Assembly (NCBI RefSeq): GCF_023061285.1
Contig: NZ_JAKGAM010000004.1
Span: 186,001-250,000 of the forward strand
Direction: 5' to 3'
DNA: 64,000 nucleotides
Source: Chromohalobacter nigrandesensis
GTDB taxonomy: Bacteria; Pseudomonadota; Gammaproteobacteria; Pseudomonadales; Halomonadaceae
Within the stretch, counting starts at the first letter, position 1; every line of letters starts with the position of its first letter. Of the stretch, positions 1-7,153 are shown piece after piece. The notes beneath the pieces were generated by a model. The model ran no database searches, had not been told where the DNA came from, and saw only the letters and a program-made list of their open reading frames with translations. The position numbers and the translations under genes are program-made.

Positions 1-120
1 GCGACGCCGCCGGACTTCCTGGGCGAGCTTGGCCTCGACAAGCATTTGTCGCCGACACGCAGCAATGGGCTGCATGCCATGCTCGATCGTATCTATACGG
101 TGGCCAAGCAAGCCGCCTAG
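1..120 (+). CDS. C-terminal fragment of an unrecognised protein
   Basis: An open frame enters from the left edge and ends at TAG (118-120), giving about 39 residues that finish with RIYTVAKQAA. It has no membrane segment and no motif I recognise. It converges on yidD on the opposite strand, with only 39 bases between the two stops. The fragment is too short to assign a function; the reading frame itself is supported by host-like codon use. Confidence 0.5.
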   Translation, partial: ATPPDFLGELGLDKHLSPTRSNGLHAMLDRIYTVAKQAA

Positions 121-159
121 CTTGGCTGAAGGGTGAGTTGCTGGAAAAGTGGAGGGCCG

Positions 160-447
160 TCAGTGTGTATCGGAACGCTCGTGGTCGGCGCAAGAGCCAC
201 AGTCGCCTGGTCCGGGCGGCACGGGGTCGACGCCGCCGGGATGACCGGGATGACATTTCAGAATCCGCTTGAGCGCCAGCCAACTGCCTTTCAGCGGGCC
301 ATGGATCTGGATGGCCTCCACTGCATATTGCGAGCAGCTGGGCCAGAAGCGGCAGCGCGGGCCGAGCAAAGGGCTGATAACGTATTGATAGCCGCGTAGC
401 AGCCCGATCATGAGGCCCGAAAGGCACTTGCCGAGAAGGCGACGCAT
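160..447 (-). CDS. yidD: YidD, membrane protein insertion efficiency factor
   Basis: A 95-residue protein with the YidD family core: an N-terminal amphipathic/hydrophobic helix (about residues 8-28), then the conserved [20 protein letters not shown] and CSQYA segments with paired cysteines, and the [18 protein letters not shown] segment. YidD is a small peripheral inner-membrane protein thought to help YidC/Sec insert membrane proteins. The start at 447 gives the family length; longer readings overlap hisI. It begins 2 bases after the hisI stop, so the two are probably co-transcribed. YidD usually sits in rpmH-rnpA-yidD-yidC, so this location is unusual. Confidence 0.9.
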   Translation of the reverse strand: MRRLLGKCLSGLMIGLLRGYQYVISPLLGPRCRFWPSCSQYAVEAIQIHGPLKGSWLALKRILKCHPGHPGGVDPVPPGPGDCGSCADHERSDTH

Positions 448-449
448 GG

Positions 450-890
450 CTAACGCTGGTCGTAGAGCTCGGCGGGATCGATCAGCGGGGCGCTGTCGAT
501 TTCCGCCGTTTCCTGGCCCAGCGCGATGTAGAAGCAACTGCGCCGCCCGGTGTGGCACGCAGGGCCTTGCTGATCGACGCTCAGCAGCAGAGTATCGCCG
601 TCGCAGTCGAGATGTGCCGCCACTAGACGTTGAACCTGCCCGGAGGATTCGCCCTTGCGCCACGGCTTGCCACGCGAGCGGGACCAGTAGCAGACACGCC
701 CGGTCGCCAGCGTTTCCTCCAGCGCGGCCCGGTTCATCCACGCCATCATCAACACCTCGCCGCTCTCATGCTGCTGCGCAATGGCGGGAATCAGCCCGTC
801 ATCGTTCCAGCGCGCGGCGTCGAGCAGGGCGCTCGTCGATTCGTGCCTGCCTTGCGCGGCCGGCTCGAGTTGCTTGTAGAGATCGGTCAT
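450..890 (-). CDS. hisI: Phosphoribosyl-AMP cyclohydrolase HisI
   Basis: A 146-residue cytoplasmic enzyme of histidine biosynthesis that opens the adenine ring of phosphoribosyl-AMP (third step). The family motifs are clear: [28 protein letters not shown] and a DCDGDTLL...QGPACHTG stretch that supplies the metal-binding aspartates, histidine and cysteines. There is no HisE domain, so this is the stand-alone form. Start 890 (MTDLYKQ) fits the family; an upstream in-frame extension is judged non-coding. yidD follows after 2 bases, and a Zur-like regulator lies just upstream on the same strand. Confidence 0.93.
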   Translation of the reverse strand: MTDLYKQLEPAAQGRHESTSALLDAARWNDDGLIPAIAQQHESGEVLMMAWMNRAALEETLATGRVCYWSRSRGKPWRKGESSGQVQRLVAAHLDCDGDTLLLSVDQQGPACHTGRRSCFYIALGQETAEIDSAPLIDPAELYDQR

Positions 891-918
891 GGCATGTCGT
901 CGCTTTGGCATGGATGAG

Positions 919-1368
919 TTAAGCGGATACTTGCTCGGTGCACGATGCACACAAGCCCAGCAGTTCGATAGTTTGGCGCTCGATCCGGTAGCCTTGTTGA
1001 CGGGCTATCTGGGTCAGTTGCTCGTTGACGTCGTCGAGGTGCAATTCGTCTACACGCCCGCACGAACGGCATATCAGTAACTGAAAGCCATGTACGTGCT
1101 CGGGGCAGGGACAGGCGACATAGGCATTGAGCGACTCGATGCGATGCACCAGGCCTTGCTCGATGAGAAACTCCAGCGCGCGATAAATGGTTGGAGGGCG
1201 CGCCGAGGCATGCTCTGTGGCAAGACGGTCGAGCAGGTCATAGGCCTTGAGGCCGCCAGGCGAGGTGGCGATCATTTCCAGGACACGTCGCCGTATCGGG
1301 GTGAAGCGCGCACCGTGCTTTTGGCACTGGCGTTCCGCCTGAGTCAGTAGTGCATGGGGGTCGAGCAT
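919..1368 (-). CDS. zur: Fur-family regulator, probably Zur
   Basis: A 149-residue winged-helix metalloregulator. The N-terminal half holds the DNA-binding domain (FTPIRRRVLEMI, then PPTIYRALEFLIEQGLVHRI). The C-terminal half has the dimerisation and metal sites: a CPEHVHGF segment followed by two CxxC pairs, ICRSCG and LCASC, which make the structural zinc site. The His/Cys layout resembles Zur (zinc uptake repressor) more than Fur, but Fur-family subtype is hard to fix by eye. Start 1368 (MLDPHALL) is chosen over an upstream extension that lacks family similarity. No zinc transporter gene is next to it here. Confidence 0.85.
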   Translation of the reverse strand: MLDPHALLTQAERQCQKHGARFTPIRRRVLEMIATSPGGLKAYDLLDRLATEHASARPPTIYRALEFLIEQGLVHRIESLNAYVACPCPEHVHGFQLLICRSCGRVDELHLDDVNEQLTQIARQQGYRIERQTIELLGLCASCTEQVSA

Positions 1369-1453
1369 CGCAACACCATCGTTCTCGGTAGTGCGGAGCA
1401 TTCTACGCCGTTGCCCCGGACGGGGCCAGACGCGCTCCGGCTCCCGCGCTCGA

Positions 1454-2425
1454 TCATGCAGAACTGGCCAGTTCTCCCTCGCGTGCGAAATGTTGCTGCG
1501 CGAAGGCGACACGTGCCTCGACCGAACGTGTCTCGGCCTGCTTCTCGATCAGATCCAGGCGCCGTCTTAGCCCTTCGCCATTGGCCATCTGAATGGCCAG
1601 CCCCGGGCGCGCATTGAGCTCGAGCAGCATCGGGCCATGATGGCGGTCGAGCACCATATCGGTACCCAGATAACCGAGCCCGGTCATTTCATAGCAACTG
1701 GCGGCCAGATGGAGTAGGGCATCCCAGCCTGGAACGTACAGTGAAGCCAGGCCGTGGCCGGTGTCGGGATGGTCTTCGCGGGGGCGATTGAACTGCACGC
1801 CTCGCAAGGCCGCCCCCGTGGTGATGTCGAGTCCCACGCCAACCGCGCCCTGGTGCAGGTTGGCCTTGCCATCCGATGCCGCCGTGGAAAGGCGCATCAT
1901 CGCCATGACCGGATATCCGCGGAAGATGATGACGCGGATATCGGGCACGCCTTCGTAGGTGTACGCGGCAAAGACTTCGTCGAAGGCGATCAATGACTCG
2001 ATCACGGCGACATCGGGTGTGCCGCCCAGCGAATAAAGACCGGACAGAATATTGGAGACGTGTCGTTCCAGGTCCACGCGCTCGATACGGGTGCCACTGG
2101 GCTTGATGTAACCACCATCCTGTTGGCGCTCGACGACGAGAATGCCCTTGCCGCCACTGCCTTTGGCGGGCTTGATGACGAAACCGGGCGCGTCTTTCAC
2201 CATCTCGACGACGCGCTTTACATCGAACTGCGTGCTCACGGTGCCGATCAAGTCCGGCGTGGTGATGCCGTGGCGCTTGGCCAGAAGCTTGGTCTGCAGC
2301 TTGTCATCGACCAGGGGGTAGAGCCGACGATCGTTATAGCGGCCGATGTAGCGTATGTTGCGGCGATTCATGCCGATGACGCCCTTGGCCTGCAACTTGG
2401 CTGGAGTCGCCCACATGTCAGTCAT
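1454..2425 (-). CDS. RimK-like ATP-grasp amidoligase (alpha-L-glutamate ligase-related)
   Basis: A 323-residue ATP-grasp enzyme. Visible motifs are the nucleotide-binding KPAKGSGGKGILVVE loop (about residues 85-100) and the C-terminal metal-binding LLELNARPGLAIQMAN. Family members join an amino acid to a peptide or protein carboxylate with ATP. The gene is last in a three-gene minus-strand set and overlaps the upstream 7TM gene by 8 bases, which implies translational coupling. Such ATP-grasp/inactive-transglutaminase/retropepsin sets are known in proteobacteria and are thought to make or remove a peptide modification. The substrate is unknown. Confidence 0.88.
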   Translation of the reverse strand: MTDMWATPAKLQAKGVIGMNRRNIRYIGRYNDRRLYPLVDDKLQTKLLAKRHGITTPDLIGTVSTQFDVKRVVEMVKDAPGFVIKPAKGSGGKGILVVERQQDGGYIKPSGTRIERVDLERHVSNILSGLYSLGGTPDVAVIESLIAFDEVFAAYTYEGVPDIRVIIFRGYPVMAMMRLSTAASDGKANLHQGAVGVGLDITTGAALRGVQFNRPREDHPDTGHGLASLYVPGWDALLHLAASCYEMTGLGYLGTDMVLDRHHGPMLLELNARPGLAIQMANGEGLRRRLDLIEKQAETRSVEARVAFAQQHFAREGELASSA

Positions 2426-3926
2426 CCTTCGCCAAGGGCTGGAAGCGTCGCAATTCCAGCAAACGATACCCGGTATAATTCCCCAGCAACAAAATCATGG
2501 CCATGAGAATCAACTGCACACCCAGGAAGTTGAAGGTGATGTGGCGCACCCAGGGGTTGTTCATGGCCAGGTAGGCCAATACAGCGGTCAGCAGGCTGCC
2601 GAAGCCTTGCTTGAGGACTTCCTTGGGGCCTTCTTCCTCCCACAGGATCGACATCCGTTCGATGGTCCACGAAAGAATGATCATCGGGAAGAAGGTGATG
2701 GTCAGTCCTGCATTAAGACCGAAGCGATACGCCATGACCGAGAATAACGAAATGATGGCGATGACCGTGATGATCACCGCCGACACTCGCGCCACCAGTA
2801 ATAGATTGAGCCTTGATAGATAGCTGCGAATCACCAGGCCTACGGCAACGACGAGCAGAAAACCGATTAAACCGGTAATCAAGGTCGTCTGGATAAAGGC
2901 CAGGGCGATCAATACCGGCATGAAGGTGCCGGAAGTCTCGAGTCCTACGAGAACACGCAGCAGCACGACCACCAGCGCCCCGATGGGAATCAACAGGATC
3001 GTCTTGAAGAGTGCCTGTTCCTCGATGGGCAAGCTGTGAATGGAGAAGTTAAGTAGGGTGTCGTCGGTAAACTGATTGCGCACCGCGACCGATGCCGGCT
3101 CGTTATGGCGCAGCATCGAGAAACTCACGCGAGAGTCGCTGCCGCCCTGGACTTCGAGCACGGCATTGCCATTACGCTCCCACAACAGGAGGTTGTCGGG
3201 TTTGCCTTGCTGTCCCGTGCGAGGGTTGATCAGCACCCACTCGTCGTTTTCGAATACTTGCAGCCACGGGGTCAGCGACTGTCGACGACGGCCGTCTTCC
3301 AACGTTAAGCCATTGACGATCCGGGCATGAACGTCGGCTTGATTGAGCAAGCGCGTCAGCAATACAGGGCGCTCGTATTGAGAGAGCAGGAGTCGGGCGT
3401 TTTCTCCCTGGCGTTGATCGGTGAATTCCTTGATCAACTCGCGCGTGAATGTGAAGGCATCCGCCGAGCGTTCATGTGCTTGATCGATGACTTCTCGGGC
3501 AGCCGTGTCATAGGGCCGCTCCCAGCCTATATCGCGTTGCAATGCCGGGGGCTCGGCCAGAAACTCTTCTTCGCCATCGGTTACCAGAAGTTGAGCCGAG
3601 TAATAAAGCTGCTGAGGCCCATTGGCTTGACGGATGGCCCACTGCGCATGGCGTGCCTTGTCGTCACGCAGATACGACAGACCGAATCCCGAGGAAGCGG
3701 TGTTTTCCGTCAGCAGGCGGAAGCCTGGCTGATTGGAGGGAAGGGCAAGATCGACTCTGACGGGGCCGTTATCGGCATCGAAATTGACCTGTGCCTCGAC
3801 TTCCCATATCTGCCGTTGCTCGCCCGGCATGAAGGGAACTTCGTAGTTAAAATGCCGGAAGATGGTCAATACGATACCGATGAGCAGCAAGGCGCCGACC
3901 AACAGGTAAAAGGGCACTCGAGACAT
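2418..3926 (-). CDS. Inactive-transglutaminase domain fused to a seven-helix membrane domain
   Basis: A 502-residue membrane protein. It starts with a signal-anchor helix (residues 5-25). A large extracytoplasmic domain (about 30-300) is related to transglutaminases but is considered catalytically dead in this family. The C-terminal half is a dense series of hydrophobic helices (about 305-490), the 7TM_transglut domain. Its partners are the ATP-grasp ligase downstream (8-base overlap) and the retropepsin-like protein upstream (81-base gap). The likely role is a membrane scaffold or sensor for the modification made by the ligase; this is inferred from gene context only. Confidence 0.86.
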   Translation of the reverse strand: MSRVPFYLLVGALLLIGIVLTIFRHFNYEVPFMPGEQRQIWEVEAQVNFDADNGPVRVDLALPSNQPGFRLLTENTASSGFGLSYLRDDKARHAQWAIRQANGPQQLYYSAQLLVTDGEEEFLAEPPALQRDIGWERPYDTAAREVIDQAHERSADAFTFTRELIKEFTDQRQGENARLLLSQYERPVLLTRLLNQADVHARIVNGLTLEDGRRRQSLTPWLQVFENDEWVLINPRTGQQGKPDNLLLWERNGNAVLEVQGGSDSRVSFSMLRHNEPASVAVRNQFTDDTLLNFSIHSLPIEEQALFKTILLIPIGALVVVLLRVLVGLETSGTFMPVLIALAFIQTTLITGLIGFLLVVAVGLVIRSYLSRLNLLLVARVSAVIITVIAIISLFSVMAYRFGLNAGLTITFFPMIILSWTIERMSILWEEEGPKEVLKQGFGSLLTAVLAYLAMNNPWVRHITFNFLGVQLILMAMILLLGNYTGYRLLELRRFQPLAKDD

Positions 3927-4007
3927 GCATTATCCTTGTCGACAAGGCGGCGTCGCCGTGACGCCGTCCACTAAGGTTATCGAGATGCGCCATGGAAGGG
4001 CGCCGGC

Positions 4008-4841
4008 TCAGCGAGTTTCTTCCTCGCTATCGTTGTCCTGCTGATCCTTTGCCGCTTCTGCCGCGCTCTCGCCACCGGGATATTCCGGCCGCGGATGAAT
4101 GTAGGCCTGGCTGACGTCGATCAGCGCAATGTCCATGAGGAAGCGCCGGCCCAACAAGACGGGATAATCGAGATGCGAGCGGTCGTTGAGCGTGAACTCG
4201 ACGCGTTGCTTGAGGGGCCCCAGGGTCATCAGCAAACTGATCACGGGGCGGCTATCGGTACCTGATGCCTGAATGATCTTGACGCGACGTGTCACCGGCG
4301 CCTCGATCACGTCGTCACGCATACCGTCGACGGCTGGCTCATCATCTTCGAGTGCCAGCTTGAAACGCACCCAGCTTTCGCCATCGCGTTCGAACTCCGT
4401 CACGTCATGCGCCGAGAGCGAGGAGGTATTGGCACCGGAATCTACACGAGCCTTGAGATAGGTGCCAACCGTGGGAAAGCCGACCCATTCGTTGCGCCCC
4501 AGCATTTCCTTGCTGGCAGTATCGCTGCGCTCGACGGGACACGTGGTCACCACGCGTGGTTCTTGACCGATATTCTCGACATCGGCGCGTAAGTGCCGCA
4601 GCAGCTTGCCATTAGCCCGTACATTGTCACCGATGCGTTGTGCGCGTTCGGCTTGAACACGTAACAGCTCGGTTTGAGTCGAGCAGCGTAGCGCCAGGTT
4701 GTTTTCTAGGCTCTCGAGACGTTGGTTGAAAGCCGTCTCGGTCAAGTCGTCGGCGGGCTGGGTCACTTGCGGTGAGACGCAACCTGCGAGCGTCAGCACA
4801 CCAAGGCACAAAGCGGAAAGAAATAACGAGCGGGAGTGCAT
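4008..4841 (-). CDS. Retropepsin-like aspartic peptidase, lipoprotein
   Basis: A 277-residue protein with a signal peptide ending in the lipobox LTLAGC (cysteine near residue 20). A short coiled-coil-like stretch precedes the peptidase domain. The catalytic motif reads ARVDSGANTSSL, the DS/TGA signature of retropepsin-fold aspartic proteases, and the second family motif is VLLGRRFLMDIALI. The C-terminus is acidic. Databases often call this family 'ATP-dependent zinc protease' (RimB), but neither an ATP site nor a zinc motif is visible. Start 4841 is chosen for the signal peptide. It is the first gene of the ATP-grasp module and lies next to the dif/prophage junction. Confidence 0.85.
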   Translation of the reverse strand: MHSRSLFLSALCLGVLTLAGCVSPQVTQPADDLTETAFNQRLESLENNLALRCSTQTELLRVQAERAQRIGDNVRANGKLLRHLRADVENIGQEPRVVTTCPVERSDTASKEMLGRNEWVGFPTVGTYLKARVDSGANTSSLSAHDVTEFERDGESWVRFKLALEDDEPAVDGMRDDVIEAPVTRRVKIIQASGTDSRPVISLLMTLGPLKQRVEFTLNDRSHLDYPVLLGRRFLMDIALIDVSQAYIHPRPEYPGGESAAEAAKDQQDNDSEEETR

Positions 4842-5000
4842 AGCATCTTCCTGTCGCGGGCCATCTTGGCAACGCATTGAAACGAAACGAGAGGGCGTAG
4901 AACTCAGACGCCAGAATATCAGACGCCAGAACAAAATCGCGCTTGATCATACGGAGTTGGTTGCAGGGATGTCCATTACTGACACAAGATAAAACATGGT

Positions 5001-5028
5001 ATTTAACATAATATATATTATGCGAACT
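5001..5028. other. dif: dif site / left prophage junction (complete XerD and XerC arms)
   Basis: Read on the minus strand this is an 11-base XerC arm (AGTTCGCATAA), a 6-base centre (TATATA) and an 11-base XerD arm (TTATGTTAAAT). As I recall it, Escherichia coli dif is GGTGCGCATAA-TGTATA-TTATGTTAAAT, so the XerD arm is identical and the XerC arm differs at three positions. The XerD arm lies on the chromosome side and the XerC arm on the prophage side. The same 16 bases (5012-5027) recur at 15523-15538. Confidence 0.88.
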
Positions 5029-5192
5029 CAGGGCCTTATCTTTGTCACTCAATGGCGTCCCACCTTTGATGTTTATTTTGGTGATTTTCGTCATCTCTTT
5101 GTTACGTCTTTTCCGCGCGTCTTTACGTTTTCCCGCCGCTGGGCATTGCGCCCGGCGTTTATAACGTTTTTATACGCGGGAAACCTATCAAT
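5029..5192. promoter_or_regulatory. Prophage left-end non-coding region
   Basis: 164 bases between the dif-type junction and the first prophage gene hold no convincing ORF. The region is T-rich on the plus strand, contains near-repeats (TTACGTCTTTTCCGC at 5102 and a similar copy about 20 bases on) and an imperfect GC hairpin at 5134-5157 followed by a short T run. It probably contains the promoter of the 5193 regulator. In the circular phage form it would lie directly after the repressor gene at 15179-15517. Confidence 0.4.
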
Positions 5193-5558
5193 ATGAAAAA
5201 TCAATCTAAGATGATCGACCTCGATACCATGTTCGGCGCGGTGTCGGTGTCCGTCGATGAGGCCGTTCGCATCCTGGGCGTGCATCCCAAAACCGCCGAG
5301 CGTTGGGCGCGCGGTGCGCAGACGATCAGCCGCGAGCGCGCGGCGCTGCTGGCGATCCTGAGCGGTCAGGTGGTACCCATGCCAGAATGGCACGGGTTTA
5401 GGTTTGAGGTGCGACGCGGGCCGACGCCGCGTTACCGGCCTTATGCGGTCCTCATCGACCCGTGGGGACGCGAATGGGGACCGGCGTCGTTCGCGCCGGA
5501 TATCCAGCCGCGCCAGCGGCGTGCGGCGCGGGCATGGTGGCGGCGTTCGTCAGAATAA
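5193..5558 (+). CDS. Small HTH phage regulator (DUF3653-like)
   Basis: A 121-residue protein with an N-terminal helix-turn-helix (residues about 17-45: VDEAVRILGVHPKTAERWAR) followed by a compact region with PMPEWHGFRF, a layout seen in small DNA-binding proteins of filamentous and related phages. The C-terminus is arginine-rich. The start codon has only a weak GGGA-type ribosome site about 12 bases upstream. It runs opposite to the structural genes and overlaps the end of the 45-residue ORF by 9 bases. Likely a transcription factor of the prophage; the target is unknown. Confidence 0.7.
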   Translation: MKNQSKMIDLDTMFGAVSVSVDEAVRILGVHPKTAERWARGAQTISRERAALLAILSGQVVPMPEWHGFRFEVRRGPTPRYRPYAVLIDPWGREWGPASFAPDIQPRQRRAARAWWRRSSE

Positions 5559-5687
5559 CCGCCCTTGGGTGCCGCGCTTGGCGCGGCGCCCTTTGCCTTT
5601 GGTGTTGACGATCTTGCCGCCCTTGCGAAACTTGAACCCCTTTTTGAGCCGTCCGCAGGCGTTGAGCGCGTCTTTCTTGCTAGCCAT
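5550..5687 (-). CDS. Very small basic protein, possible virion DNA-binding peptide
   Basis: Frame read by hand: 45 residues beginning MASKKDALNACGRLKKG and ending GRRAKRGTQGRLF. About one third are Lys/Arg. A ribosome site AGGAA lies 7 bases before the ATG, and the start overlaps the stop of the upstream ORF by 8 bases, matching the tight packing of the operon. PM2-type virions contain very small basic membrane or DNA-associated proteins, so a structural or genome-condensing role is plausible. The function is not proven. Confidence 0.6.
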   Translation of the reverse strand: MASKKDALNACGRLKKGFKFRKGGKIVNTKGKGRRAKRGTQGRLF

Positions 5688-5826
5688 TTTTCATTTCCTG
5701 TCGTAACTCCTGGGCGATTTCGAGGCGACTGACGCGCGTCGTGAGCCGCATCATATACAGCCCCATGGCGAGAATGCCGAGATTGCCCCCGGCATTGATG
5801 GCCTCGATCAGTGTGCCGTCCGTCAT
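5680..5826 (-). CDS. Small single-helix membrane protein of the prophage
   Basis: Frame read by hand: 48 residues with a hydrophobic helix (about residues 10-27, with NAGGNLGILAMGLYMM) followed by a charged amphipathic helix (VSRLEIAQELRQEM). It overlaps the ORF upstream by 4 bases (ATGA) and the ORF downstream by 8. Tailless phages with an internal membrane encode many such peptides. It could be a virion membrane protein or a holin-like lysis protein. Confidence 0.6.
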   Translation of the reverse strand: MTDGTLIEAINAGGNLGILAMGLYMMRLTTRVSRLEIAQELRQEMKNG

Positions 5827-5945
5827 ACAAACGCCCCGATCAGTGAGGTGAACACGTCAGGCGGCAGGAATTGCCCGGTAAAGATGCCCAGGATCCCCGA
5901 AAGCGCAATTCCCGCGCCCTTTTTCTGGCTGTCGTTGAGTTTCAT
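5823..5945 (-). CDS. Small hydrophobic protein of the prophage
   Basis: Frame read by hand: 40 residues, MKLNDSQKKGAGIALSGILG then a mostly hydrophobic second half ending LIGAFV. It has one likely membrane helix (about residues 11-25). A GGAGG lies about 12 bases upstream, and the start overlaps the preceding stop as ATGA. Likely a virion membrane peptide, by position and composition; I see no sequence-based assignment. Confidence 0.55.
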   Translation of the reverse strand: MKLNDSQKKGAGIALSGILGIFTGQFLPPDVFTSLIGAFV

Positions 5946-6223
5946 AGCGTCGAGAATCCTCCGTTATCAAAGCGATTTTGTACTTCGTCCGGCGTCATGC
6001 TGGGGCCGTCATACTCCCAGCTATCGCCCCAGGTGCTTAGCTTGATGGTGCCTTCGGTCAGGTCGCCGAATGAGGTCTTCCACCATGCCTTGTTGGCCGT
6101 TTCGGTGACGCTGGGCATGCCCCGCACCCCTTTATAGAGGCGGTATCCTACATAGGCCGCGCCGCCGATCATGGCGAGCTGGCCTAGGGTGCTGGCGTTC
6201 TTGAGTGTGCTTGCGATGCTCAT
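5942..6223 (-). CDS. Prophage membrane-associated protein, 93 residues
   Basis: The N-terminal third holds a hydrophobic segment (about residues 13-30, GQLAMIGGAAYVGYRLYKG). The remainder is polar with several aromatic residues (KAWWKTSFGD, GDSWEYDG). Start and stop each overlap the neighbours by 4 bases, typical of the cluster. It sits directly downstream of the lysozyme-like protein gene. A virion membrane role is inferred from context; I recognise no family. Confidence 0.6.
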   Translation of the reverse strand: MSIASTLKNASTLGQLAMIGGAAYVGYRLYKGVRGMPSVTETANKAWWKTSFGDLTEGTIKLSTWGDSWEYDGPSMTPDEVQNRFDNGGFSTL

Positions 6224-6852
6224 GCCATTTTGACCCCGCGTTTAATCAGTGCCGTGGCGTAGGGCTGCTGACCGTTTTCGTGCTCGATGATCGCGGCGAT
6301 CAGCGGGACGCGCACGGCGGGCTTGGTAATGTCGAGCGGCGCATCGGGCGACGCGCCGACCTCCTCGGCGACGTGTTCGATATAGCTACTGGTGTCGTTC
6401 TCGGTGCTGGGTGCCCAGCGATTGATGACGCCGCGCACGGTGTTGATGCCGTGTTTGCGGTAGTAGGTATCGAGCACGCGGGCGAGCGCGCGGATGCCGT
6501 AGACCGGCTCCACGAAGCGCAGAAACCGGCCATCGTTGCGCGGGCTGTCGAGTCCCTGCCAGTTGGTGCCGGTGTCCTCGATATTGCCGGGATTGTTGTT
6601 GCGGATGCCGCGTGGCTCCCATGTCGTCACGTCAAAACCTCCTAACCAGTCGAGTACCCCGCCGCTCTCGGTGTCGGTGTCCGGCTGGGGTGTGGTGTCA
6701 TAATCGGGCGCCCAGGGAATGCCGGATTCCCCGAGCCCCCCGGTGGTGGTGCCGCCGCTGGTGTTGTTGCTGGACGGCAGGGGCTGGCGTGGCGTAACGA
6801 GATACCAGCCCACGCCGCCGAGCATCAGCACCGCCGCGAGGCGTCGCATCAC
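6220..6852 (-). CDS. Membrane-anchored lysozyme-like protein ('structural protein P5' type)
   Basis: 210 residues: an N-terminal membrane anchor (about 4-20), a Gly/Thr/Asp-rich linker (25-78), then a conserved phage domain with PRGIRNNNPGNI, RFVEPVYGIRALARVL, KHGINTVRGVINRWAPS and EHENG motifs. This domain is annotated in many bacterial genomes as structural protein P5 or a lytic-transglycosylase-like virion protein. It probably opens the peptidoglycan during genome entry or at exit. Anchoring in the virion membrane fits a tailless, internal-membrane phage. The exact catalytic chemistry is not certain. Confidence 0.75.
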   Translation of the reverse strand: MMRRLAAVLMLGGVGWYLVTPRQPLPSSNNTSGGTTTGGLGESGIPWAPDYDTTPQPDTDTESGGVLDWLGGFDVTTWEPRGIRNNNPGNIEDTGTNWQGLDSPRNDGRFLRFVEPVYGIRALARVLDTYYRKHGINTVRGVINRWAPSTENDTSSYIEHVAEEVGASPDAPLDITKPAVRVPLIAAIIEHENGQQPYATALIKRGVKMA

Positions 6853-7145
6853 GCGGCCCCCGTGGCGTCCGTGGTGGTGTCGTCTGCCGCCGCTGCCTCG
6901 GCGTCGAGCCGGGCCTGATGCTGGGCGTCGGCGTCGGCGAAAATGGCGTCGATGGCGTCGCTCGTTTCGTCGTCGATCAGGAGTTCGCGCCCGGCGAACG
7001 GCTGGCGCTCGAGCCAGCGGTAATCGCCCTCGACTCCGACGAAGGCCACATCGTCGGGGAGTGCGCTGGTATCCACGGGATAACTGTTCATCAGGTCGAC
7101 GAAGGCCAGCCCGGCCTCTGCGATGATTTGGCGTGTCGGTGTCAT
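6849..7145 (-). CDS. Prophage protein of unknown function, 98 residues
   Basis: An acidic, alanine/aspartate-rich protein without a membrane segment. Around residues 25-65 it has a more ordered part (VAFVGVEGDYRWLERQPFAG), and the C-terminus (about 68-98) is low-complexity Ala/Asp/Thr. AGGGGG precedes the ATG by 4 bases. It lies between the spike-like gene and the lysozyme-like gene. The position resembles that of small assembly or chaperone proteins beside phage fibre genes, but that is only a guess. Confidence 0.55.
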   Translation of the reverse strand: MTPTRQIIAEAGLAFVDLMNSYPVDTSALPDDVAFVGVEGDYRWLERQPFAGRELLIDDETSDAIDAIFADADAQHQARLDAEAAAADDTTTDATGAA

Positions 7146-7153
7146 AGTGCCCC

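Noticed and set aside
4008-4841. Naming the protein an ATP-dependent zinc protease
   Set aside because: No Walker motif or HExxH-type zinc site is visible; DSGANTS and the LLGRRF block match the retropepsin fold.
5134-5157. GC hairpin near the prophage left end as an intrinsic terminator
   Set aside because: The stem is imperfect and only three T residues follow directly; kept as a feature of the control region, not called a terminator.
5441-5830. A 129-residue minus-strand ORF at the prophage's left end
   Set aside because: It overlaps three well-spaced short frames with ribosome sites and coupled starts, and its own composition is Arg/His/Gly-rich as expected of a shadow frame in GC-rich DNA.
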